Shown here one piece after another: positions 1-5,833 of a DNA stretch of 5,833 bases. The stretch is taken from contig JAHEFL010000144.1 in NCBI GenBank assembly GCA_024640205.1, forward strand, positions 1-5,833. The letters run 5' to 3'. This stretch comes from Flavobacteriales bacterium. GTDB taxonomy: Bacteria; Bacteroidota; Bacteroidia; Flavobacteriales_F; PHOS-HE28. The notes below the pieces were generated by a model. It was not told the DNA's origin. It ran no database searches and worked only from the letters and a program-made list of their open reading frames with translations. How positions within the stretch are numbered: the first letter of the stretch is position 1; every line of letters starts with the position of its first letter. The translations under genes were made by a program, and so were the position numbers.

Positions 1-1
1 G

Positions 2-739
2 ATCTCATTTTTCGGGGCCTTATACTATACCACAGTGGATGGACCCAAGTGGCATAGATCGCTTTTTATGGCCGTGATACTCGCGGATTTTCTTTCCGCA
101 TTTCTTTCCGCGACAAGAGGGTGGGTCCTCAGTTTCTCGGTCATCCTGTTGCTCCATGCGCTACTTGTTGTTCGCCTGAAACCCAACCTGATCGCGGGAC
201 TGGGGCTAATCGGTGTCCTGTTCATGTTCGCATTGACGCAGATTCCTGCGGTGCACAAACAATTCACTGATGCGAGTGAACGGATCCTGACGGTGGGCCT
301 GGTCGCGCAGGGGGATGTTACCGCGGGCGGGACCTTGGAGCGCCTGGATCGCAGGGCCCCTCGCGTTATGGCGAAGTGGGTTGGGTCGCCATTAACCGGA
401 TGGGGATTCTCTGACGATTTCCATGAATACAGTGATTTCCATGTCGGTAATCACAACATTCTGTTGCACTCAGGCGTGGTCGGTGCGATCCTTATGGCTT
501 TCTTCCTTGGCTTCTTCTGCTGGGGGATACTTCGGAGGAGCATGGCACTTCCGCCATCCTTGCCGGAAAGATCCGCGATGCTCATTTTTCCGATCTTTTT
601 ATTGGGATGGTTCATCATCCATTCGTCCTCAGGGCAGCAGTTCCAGTTCTACGGTGAACCGGGAATGACCGTTCCGGAGGCGTTGTTCTTCAGTTTCGGG
701 GCATTCTGCTACAAGTTCACGAATTCCTTGACGGTATGA
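2..739 (+). CDS. O-antigen ligase/polymerase-like membrane protein (5' partial)
   Basis: Seen: the frame is open from base 2 to the TGA at 737-739, giving 245 residues, so the true start lies left of the window. A GTG at 35 is in frame, but coding sequence continues upstream of it and it falls between hydrophobic stretches, so it is not the likely start. Hydrophobic segments lie near residues 20-35, 41-57, 63-79, 158-176 and 192-207. The motif SATRGW (36-41) sits at the start of a membrane segment, as does the SRG motif of the O-antigen ligase/polymerase family. A large polar loop (about 80-155) ends with GWGF (133-136) and GNHN (149-152), followed by H156 and G158, matching the conserved end of the large periplasmic loop. 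Known of the family: integral inner-membrane enzymes that join undecaprenyl-linked glycans to lipid A core, to each other or to proteins. The sequence cannot separate a WaaL-type ligase from a Wzy-type polymerase. The next gene starts inside its stop codon (ATGA). Confidence 0.85.
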   Translation: MSFFGALYYTTVDGPKWHRSLFMAVILADFLSAFLSATRGWVLSFSVILLLHALLVVRLKPNLIAGLGLIGVLFMFALTQIPAVHKQFTDASERILTVGLVAQGDVTAGGTLERLDRRAPRVMAKWVGSPLTGWGFSDDFHEYSDFHVGNHNILLHSGVVGAILMAFFLGFFCWGILRRSMALPPSLPERSAMLIFPIFLLGWFIIHSSSGQQFQFYGEPGMTVPEALFFSFGAFCYKFTNSLTV

Positions 740-1833
740 GTGATCAAAGATCCCTGGAGACCGGTGATGCGGGCCGTTCAGTTGAGCTCGCCGTTCATTA
801 TGTGGTATGGCGGAGCGCACCGGGTGGTATGGAGAGCTTCATCTCGCGTTATGTGGAACATTTCGGAAGGACACGGCGGTGTTTCCTGTACAGTTTGAGA
901 CCGTCGGCCAATTCACTCAGCGATCAGGTGGATGGATTCGATCAAGGCGCTGTTTCCAATCTCCCGCTCTATGTATCGTACTTCCGTTACTGTCAAAGGA
1001 ACCGGATGGACCTGTTCCACTTGTTGAACGGTGGGCCGGTGATCCTGATGATCACGTTGCTTGCAGGAGTACGGGTCCCCATATATCACATCCATGGAAC
1101 GAAGTATTGGAGATCCTGGAAGGATAAGTTGTTCATGCGTTCCATGTGGCTCCTGACGCGCATGTTTGATGTGATCTATGTGGCGAACTCCATGCATAGT
1201 GCACGACAGTTCAATTTGCATGCGAGTCCTGTCGTGCCCCGACTGGTGTATAATGGCTTCGAAACCGCCTCGCTGCTGTCCCGCCGCAGACGGCGTTCGG
1301 CACTGCAGCGTATGGCCTACGTAGGACGCATCGTTCCAGGTAAGAACGTGCACTTGGTCGTGGAAATGTTCAATGCGATCGCCGACGATCGCAAGGATCT
1401 AGAGCTTCACATTTTCGGATCAGGTGGATCGGAACGTGCTATCATGGATGAGGCATTGAAAAGCAGGGCCCGAAGGCGTATCTTCTTCCATGGCTGGGTG
1501 GATGATATGCCCGGCAAGCTCAGTTCCATTGACCTCGTGGTATTTCCCAGTTCGTATGAATCGTTCGGGAACGTGCTCGCTGAGTGCCTTCTGAACGGCC
1601 TGCCTGTACTCACCAGTGACCTCCCGGTTTTTGAGGAGATCCACGGTGATAAGGGAACATTCTGCATCGGAACGAAAAGAGAGCCGAACGGATCGATCGA
1701 ACGCTTCGTTCAAGCTACCCGGCAGTTCGAAAACATGGCCGCCAAGGCCCATGAAGCGTCAGAAAGAATTGCAGAGAAATTCAATATGACCGATCACTTG
1801 AACGGAATAGAAGCTGCCTATGCCGAACGTTGA
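736..1833 (+). CDS. GT4-family glycosyltransferase (GT-B fold)
   Basis: A 365-residue protein, the usual length for a GT4 enzyme that transfers a sugar from a nucleotide sugar to a lipid-linked or growing glycan at the cytoplasmic face of the membrane. Seen: no signal peptide or membrane anchor. The N-terminal acceptor domain carries the glycine-rich loop PGGMESF (29-35). The C-terminal donor domain begins near 193 with YVGRIVPGKN (195-204), continues with HIFGSG (225-230) and HGW (252-254), and contains the EX7E signature E275-SFGNVLA-E283 followed by GLPVLTSD (288-295). In this family the second glutamate contacts the donor sugar nucleotide. The start at ATG 736 overlaps the previous stop by four bases (ATGA), favouring translational coupling; upstream Shine-Dalgarno pairing is weak. 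A basic run SRRRRR (182-187) in the interdomain linker is a little unusual and might contact the membrane (inference). Donor and acceptor sugars cannot be deduced. Confidence 0.93.
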   Translation: MSDQRSLETGDAGRSVELAVHYVVWRSAPGGMESFISRYVEHFGRTRRCFLYSLRPSANSLSDQVDGFDQGAVSNLPLYVSYFRYCQRNRMDLFHLLNGGPVILMITLLAGVRVPIYHIHGTKYWRSWKDKLFMRSMWLLTRMFDVIYVANSMHSARQFNLHASPVVPRLVYNGFETASLLSRRRRRSALQRMAYVGRIVPGKNVHLVVEMFNAIADDRKDLELHIFGSGGSERAIMDEALKSRARRRIFFHGWVDDMPGKLSSIDLVVFPSSYESFGNVLAECLLNGLPVLTSDLPVFEEIHGDKGTFCIGTKREPNGSIERFVQATRQFENMAAKAHEASERIAEKFNMTDHLNGIEAAYAER

Positions 1834-2980
1834 TCCACTTATCGTCTATTACCATTCGGTGGCGCCGGCTCCTTTCAAGTCCTGGTCACTTCGCTTCCTT
1901 ACCATGGAACTGGCCCGTTTTGAAGCCCAGTTGGACTACATACAGGAACGTTCCTGGAAGACCATCTTCCTGGATGAATGGTGGAGTGTTCGTTCGGGAA
2001 AAAGACGAATGGAAGGAGATGAGATCTGCCTGACCTTCGATGATGGCCTGCTGGATAATTGGGTGTATGCATTCCCCGTCGTCAAGCGGAAGGGGATGAA
2101 GTTCACCGTGTTCGTTTGCCCCGAACTGATCGAAGCGTCGGACAAGGTTAGACCCACGCTGGAGGATGTCTGGAACGGGAAGTGCGAGTTGAAGGACCTC
2201 CAGGGCCTCGGACAGCTTTCATGGGGCGAACTGAAGGCCATGCAGGCTTCCGGTCATGTGGACATCCAGTCCCACACCATGAGCCACGCGAAATACATCA
2301 TTTCCGATCGGTTGCGTGGGTTCTACTATGGTGGCTTCGAAGGGTATTACCCCACCATGAACACGTACGATATGGAGCAGAAGCCCTTCTATGCCAACCA
2401 TCCCGGTTTCCAGGCACGCATTCCACTCGGCAGTCCATTGTTCGAGGAGACCTCGTCCGTCATCGCACATCGCGTTTGGATAGATGAGGAATTCACCGAT
2501 CGGATCCAGGCTCTTTCTAAGTATCTGGATCTGGAGGTCGAACGGGACCGGGAACACTTCGGAACGGAGGCCGGACGGCTTTATCAAAAAGCGATCAAAG
2601 GAGGCTCACTGATCTTCGCTAGGGAGTCCTTCCAGGATCATGTGCAACGATTGGAATACGAACTGATCGATTCCAAGAGGATCATCGAGAGCAGGTTGGA
2701 CAAGCCGGTCGATTTTCTTTGTTGGCCTCATGGCGATAACAGCCAAGCGGTGCATGCCGTTGCCAAGGAGGTAGGCTATGTTGCTACTACGGTCGGGAAG
2801 GTCCACGCCGATAAGGATCGCATGGACCGGATCCCGCGTATCGGCACCGATTGGCCAATGGATGATCGCAGGATGCGGATGAAGATGCACTATAAAATGG
2901 CCAGCCATCTTGGTAAGGAACCATACCGTTCCATTGCGAGATTGAACGAGCTGAAGAACGACTTTTTGAACAAGCATTAA
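1820..2980 (+). CDS. NodB-type polysaccharide deacetylase, cytoplasmic, with insert
   Basis: A 386-residue member of carbohydrate esterase family 4, expected to remove an N-acetyl (or O-acetyl) group from a glycan using a divalent metal. Seen: the N-terminal strand LIVYYHSV (7-14) is typical of these proteins. Motif 1 is TFDDG (72-76), with D74 as the likely base and D75 as metal ligand. Motif 2 is HTMSH (152-156), supplying the two metal histidines. A late motif WPHG (302-305) stands where the family often has YPYG, and RIPRIG (337-342) forms a closing strand. About 145 residues separate motif 2 from WPHG, roughly 100 more than in a minimal NodB domain; this insert is rich in aromatic residues at 168-191 and helical at 271-292. 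No clear motif-5 LxH is visible. There is no signal peptide or lipobox, so it probably acts in the cytosol, on a nucleotide- or lipid-linked precursor. The ATG at 1820 overlaps the previous gene by 14 bases. Confidence 0.9.
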   Translation: MPNVDPLIVYYHSVAPAPFKSWSLRFLTMELARFEAQLDYIQERSWKTIFLDEWWSVRSGKRRMEGDEICLTFDDGLLDNWVYAFPVVKRKGMKFTVFVCPELIEASDKVRPTLEDVWNGKCELKDLQGLGQLSWGELKAMQASGHVDIQSHTMSHAKYIISDRLRGFYYGGFEGYYPTMNTYDMEQKPFYANHPGFQARIPLGSPLFEETSSVIAHRVWIDEEFTDRIQALSKYLDLEVERDREHFGTEAGRLYQKAIKGGSLIFARESFQDHVQRLEYELIDSKRIIESRLDKPVDFLCWPHGDNSQAVHAVAKEVGYVATTVGKVHADKDRMDRIPRIGTDWPMDDRRMRMKMHYKMASHLGKEPYRSIARLNELKNDFLNKH

Positions 2981-4641
2981 TGTTCTTCCACATCTCCTAT
3001 GCCGCACCTTCCGGGTTCAAGGAGGTCATTGAAAAGGGCTGCCAGGACCTGAGCACCTTCAACCTGCCTTCAGGCCATCGTTTGGTGCTGCTCGGCGACC
3101 CCGTTCTCAGGGACCCTGCGATCTCAACGGGGGCGTTGATCGATGCTGACGGACGGATGATGACCAACCACCTGTACAAGGAGATACCAGGTCATTATTA
3201 CTGGTTCCTGTGGAAAGGTGACACCCTTGAATGCGGCTCCGCATTTGCAGGGATACTGCCTGTCCATTTCTGTGAAGTGAATGGTGTGATCAGCATCGCC
3301 TCCTCCTCCTTTCATCTCGCACGGGAACACGGTCTGCATGCTGATGATAAGCAGTATCTTCTGGAGCGGAAGCTCTTCAATTATCCTTTGTTCTATCGTA
3401 CTCCATGGAAGGCTGTTCGGCTCCTCCCCACCAATGCTTCCCTGCTCATTAACGAGGGGCGGGCGGTGGTGGTCCGTTCCTTTTCCGTTGAACGTTATTT
3501 CGGTGATGGTTCGCGATCCGACCCTGCCGATATGCACTCCCTTTGCCGCGTTTTTTTGGAGGAGTGTGATCTGCAAATCCCACCGGATAGGTTCGCCCTC
3601 TCATTTACCGGTGGATTCGATGGCCGGAGCCTGCTCGGGGCGGCATTGCAACTCGGCCGCAGTGGGTTCGTCACATACAGCTTTGGCCGTCCTGGGGACT
3701 CGGACCTGGAATTCCCGAGAAGGCAGTCGGAACAGCTAGGCTTGGACCACGTTCCGGTCGAATTGGATGTCGCATATCTCGAAAATCACGCTTTCCGCTC
3801 CGCTCTGGCGTTCATGGATCTGAGTGACTATTACGGGAATTTGGGCAGACCCCATTATCACTACGCCGCTAGCATGCTCTCGGGATCCCATGATCATCTG
3901 GTCACGGGCAACTTCGGTAGCGAACTGTTCAGGGCGATGCACAATCCTGGTGTGATGCTCAGCGAAATGCTGATCCGATCGTTCAGCAGTGAGGATGGAT
4001 CCTGGCAACAGGACCTCCGGGATGCAGCAGGACCAGGGTACGATGAGGAGCTGGCGTCGCTTATCGCCGAGTTGGAAGAGTACCTTTCATCGTTGGCGCA
4101 CCTGAAGCCTTCAGCCCGCTTCTATCGCTTCGTTTACGAGGAGGTGTTCAGGAAGTATTTCGGCCCGGAGATCGTTGTGCAAAGCCATTTCTTACGGAAC
4201 CGTACGCCTTTCCTTTCCTTGCGGTTCATTGAGGTGCTGAACGGTACGACATGGTCCGGGGTCCATTCGCGGCTTTTCGAACGGAACAAATTCCGAAGGA
4301 TAAAAGGCCAAGCGTTCTATGCGGCATTCCTCAAGGCAACGGATCGTCGATTGTATGGAATGCCAACGAACAAAGGATACGGCCCGGCGGATATTGCGGA
4401 GTTTTGGAGACGGCCCTTGCTCGCGTTCAAGATGGCACGCAAGCTCATATCCTCGAGGGTCGAGGTCGACTCCAATGCGGTGGATGAATTCTATTTTACC
4501 TACCATGATGACCTGATCGCGGAATACACCATTTTGGATCGACCGGATCTGCGACCAGGTCAGGGTAAGGGTACATCCGAATGCATCCGTCTCATGTCCA
4601 TCGAAGCGGCATGGAACAAAGCATGTGCAGTGAATGCATGA
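2980..4641 (+). CDS. Asparagine-synthetase-like ATP-dependent amide-forming enzyme
   Basis: A 553-residue protein with the two-domain plan of asparagine synthetase B. Seen, N-terminal part (1-170): it resembles the Ntn glutaminase scaffold (G71, then YYWFLWKG, the GILPVHF turn at 91-97, and ISIASSSFHLA at 104-114), but residue 2 is Phe, so the catalytic Cys2 is absent and glutamine hydrolysis is not expected. C-terminal part: a PP-loop-like SFTGGFDGR (208-216) replaces the usual SGGxDS; TGNFGSELF (309-317) corresponds to the G-x-G-x-DELF region; RNRTPFLSLRFIE (406-418) matches the family's R-x-PFLD-x-x-(L/F)-x-E strand-helix; and GMPTNKGYGP (460-469) matches the C-terminal P-x-x-x-K-x-G region. 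Known of the family: it adenylates a carboxylate and forms an amide. Members in O-antigen loci make uronamides, and beta-lactam synthetase also lacks the cysteine. A role in amidating a glycan uronic acid here is inference. The start ATG shares one base with the preceding TAA. Confidence 0.82.
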   Translation: MFFHISYAAPSGFKEVIEKGCQDLSTFNLPSGHRLVLLGDPVLRDPAISTGALIDADGRMMTNHLYKEIPGHYYWFLWKGDTLECGSAFAGILPVHFCEVNGVISIASSSFHLAREHGLHADDKQYLLERKLFNYPLFYRTPWKAVRLLPTNASLLINEGRAVVVRSFSVERYFGDGSRSDPADMHSLCRVFLEECDLQIPPDRFALSFTGGFDGRSLLGAALQLGRSGFVTYSFGRPGDSDLEFPRRQSEQLGLDHVPVELDVAYLENHAFRSALAFMDLSDYYGNLGRPHYHYAASMLSGSHDHLVTGNFGSELFRAMHNPGVMLSEMLIRSFSSEDGSWQQDLRDAAGPGYDEELASLIAELEEYLSSLAHLKPSARFYRFVYEEVFRKYFGPEIVVQSHFLRNRTPFLSLRFIEVLNGTTWSGVHSRLFERNKFRRIKGQAFYAAFLKATDRRLYGMPTNKGYGPADIAEFWRRPLLAFKMARKLISSRVEVDSNAVDEFYFTYHDDLIAEYTILDRPDLRPGQGKGTSECIRLMSIEAAWNKACAVNA

Positions 4642-5833
4642 AAAGGAGCGGCATAATAAGGTGATGGAAGGAAAGCCGGATGGTATTGGGTCCGGGACCC
4701 TTGGAACAGAACACACGGATATCGCGTATAAGCCTTTCCTTCCGATCGGCCATGGCTGGTGTGGTGGGGACGCGTATGATCGGATGACCGACGGATCGAC
4801 ATTGGAATTCAGGATCTCGGATCCGGAGGTATCTCCGGAATTCTGGGATGCGCTCGACCAGTTATGGGAAATTGACCCCATGAAGAGCCCCATCCAGTCG
4901 CCGGCCATTTTGCGCCATCACAGCAACTACATTTCCCATCGGACGGTCGTGATCTTGGGCTATCGGCTGGGTCGGCCCGTGGCTGCCGTGGTATTGCAGC
5001 TGCAGAATGATGGTGGAGCGACATTCCTCAGTGACCTGAAGACCGACGTGAACCATTTCCTTTTCGATCCAACAGTGACCGGAACGGAGAAGGATTTTTT
5101 CTTTCGATCCATAGTAAGGGCTATCAAAGCCAACAACTGGTCTTGGACCTTGAACAACCAGCCAGCCTGGGTGGATCACTTGGAACAGTTGGAACGAATA
5201 GCCAGGGAAGAAGGACTGTATTGTTCCAGCGTCCCACATTCTGCTTGCCCCGTGGTGGAAGCAACAACACCACAGGAGTTGTTCAAGTACGTGAACGGCT
5301 TTCGGGAGCTTCGTTATCGGGTGAACCGTTTAAGGAAACGGGATGATGTGGAATTCGAGATCCTTATAGATGACCGTGATCTGGAAGGGTGGGTGGCGGA
5401 ATTCTGCGATGTCCATGTGCTTCGTTGGGCGGATACTCCAACACCGTCCCATTTTTTGGATACGGACCTCCGGGTCTTTTACCTCGGCTGCCTCAAGGCG
5501 TGGAGCGAAGCGGGATTGCTTGTGCGCTTCGCCATTAAAGTTGCTGGTCAGCGTATCGGCTTTGTCGTGGGTCTTCGGGCGGGTGATGTTCTGATCCATC
5601 ACAATACCACCTACCATACGGATCATTCGCGCTCCAGCCCGGGCAAGGCACTGATCCATATCATGGCGGAGTGGATGTCGAAGTACGGGTTCCGCATTCT
5701 CGATTTTGGCAATGGGCGGGAAGAGTACAAATACAGTGTAGCCACTGGGGAGAACCAGTTGAAGCGCATTTTCATGAGCAGGCGTTCGAATATCCGGTTC
5801 AGGGTCTCCGCCGAGGTCATCCAGGGTGTATAC
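4634..5833 (+). CDS. CelD/BcsL-type GNAT acyltransferase (3' partial)
   Basis: Seen: I translated this frame by hand from 4634 to the last base and found no stop codon, so at least 400 residues are present and the end lies outside the window. Residues below are counted from the GTG at 4661. The protein has the two halves of the CelD/BcsL acyltransferase group (Acetyltransf_6-like). An N-terminal GNAT-like half includes SPIQSP (76-81), a sheet around 94-113 and the linker segment FRELRYRVNRLRKR (214-227), matching the basic K-x-R-x-x-LRR-type helix of the group. The C-terminal GNAT domain has VRFAIKVAGQRIGFVVGL (288-305), the acyl-CoA-loop-like SPGKALIH (326-333), and DFGNGREEYKY (348-358), the family's closing G-x-x-x-YK motif. 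No signal peptide is visible. Known of the family: acyl transfer to sugars or to cell-wall and EPS precursors; FemAB proteins are relatives. Start choice: ATG 4634 overlaps gene 4 by eight bases; GTG 4661 and ATG 4664 are alternatives behind AAGGAG. Confidence 0.88.
   Translation, partial: MHEKERHNKVMEGKPDGIGSGTLGTEHTDIAYKPFLPIGHGWCGGDAYDRMTDGSTLEFRISDPEVSPEFWDALDQLWEIDPMKSPIQSPAILRHHSNYISHRTVVILGYRLGRPVAAVVLQLQNDGGATFLSDLKTDVNHFLFDPTVTGTEKDFFFRSIVRAIKANNWSWTLNNQPAWVDHLEQLERIAREEGLYCSSVPHSACPVVEATTPQELFKYVNGFRELRYRVNRLRKRDDVEFEILIDDRDLEGWVAEFCDVHVLRWADTPTPSHFLDTDLRVFYLGCLKAWSEAGLLVRFAIKVAGQRIGFVVGLRAGDVLIHHNTTYHTDHSRSSPGKALIHIMAEWMSKYGFRILDFGNGREEYKYSVATGENQLKRIFMSRRSNIRFRVSAEVIQGVY
4643..4648 (+). 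promoter_or_regulatory. Possible ribosome binding site AAGGAG for the acyltransferase gene
   Basis: AAGGAG is the best Shine-Dalgarno match at any gene junction in the window. It lies just after the stop of the asparagine-synthetase-like gene. It is 12 bases from the GTG at 4661 and 15 from the ATG at 4664, both longer than ideal spacing, and it lies downstream of the ATG at 4634. If it is used, the acyltransferase starts at 4661 or 4664 and the extra N-terminal residues MHEKERHNK are not made. The other junctions have only weak matches, so the site may be coincidental. Confidence 0.3.

Noticed and set aside
35..37. GTG as the start of the first gene.
   Set aside because: The frame stays open to the left edge with hydrophobic, family-like sequence, and 234 residues is too short for the O-antigen ligase family, so the gene is treated as truncated by the window.
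1201..1237. Perfect 9-base inverted repeat (GCACGACAG / CTGTCGTGC) with a 19-base loop.
   Set aside because: It sits inside the glycosyltransferase coding sequence. By a rough estimate about 0.4 such repeats are expected by chance in a window this size, and no T-run follows, so it is not called a terminator or operator.
2219..2587. A 122-codon - strand frame and other antisense frames over genes 2-4.
   Set aside because: They lie opposite conserved catalytic domains and show no recognisable motifs or start context.
4822..4839. 7-base hairpin TCCGGAG-GTAT-CTCCGGA.
   Set aside because: It is within the acyltransferase coding frame and has no U-tract. Short hairpins of this size are expected several times by chance in the window.
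4192..4908. A 238-codon open frame on the - strand.
   Set aside because: It lies opposite the well-conserved C-terminal part of the asparagine-synthetase-like gene and the start of the acyltransferase. Its translation shows no recognisable domain, so it is most likely an antisense shadow.
2..5833. A complete exosortase/PEP-CTERM EPS locus.
   Set aside because: The gene families resemble those loci, but no exosortase, PEP-CTERM protein or system-specific marker is present in the window, so only the analogy is reported.

Overview
The window holds five protein-coding genes, all on the + strand, packed end to end with overlaps of 1 to 14 bases. It looks like the interior of a surface- or exopolysaccharide biosynthesis operon. 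The first gene is cut by the left edge and the fifth runs off the right edge. No RNA gene, insertion sequence, CRISPR array, promoter or terminator is visible, and no stretch over 300 bases lacks a gene. The organism cannot be named from this sequence. The cell is bacterial, with somewhat more than half G+C by eye, standard stop codons (TGA three times, TAA once) and mostly weak Shine-Dalgarno sequences. A Bacteroidota member of moderate G+C would fit, but this is a guess.

Layout: (1) 2-739, the C-terminal part of an O-antigen ligase/polymerase-like membrane protein; (2) 736-1833, a GT4-type glycosyltransferase; (3) 1820-2980, a NodB-type polysaccharide deacetylase without a signal peptide and with a long insert inside the catalytic domain; (4) 2980-4641, an asparagine-synthetase-like protein whose N-terminal domain lacks the glutaminase cysteine and whose ATP-binding loop is a variant; (5) about 4634 to beyond 5833, a CelD/BcsL-type GNAT acyltransferase.

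Read together, the glycosyltransferase would build the repeat unit and the membrane protein would polymerise it or transfer it to an acceptor. The other three could tailor it: the deacetylase could uncover an amine, the synthetase-like enzyme could form an amide on a carboxylate, and the GNAT protein could acylate an amine or hydroxyl. Each family assignment rests on visible motifs. The joint pathway and all substrates are inference. The same mix of families (deacetylase, amidotransferase, GNAT/FemAB-like protein, GT4 enzymes, O-antigen-ligase-like protein) is known from exosortase-associated EPS loci, but no exosortase or PEP-CTERM gene lies in this window.
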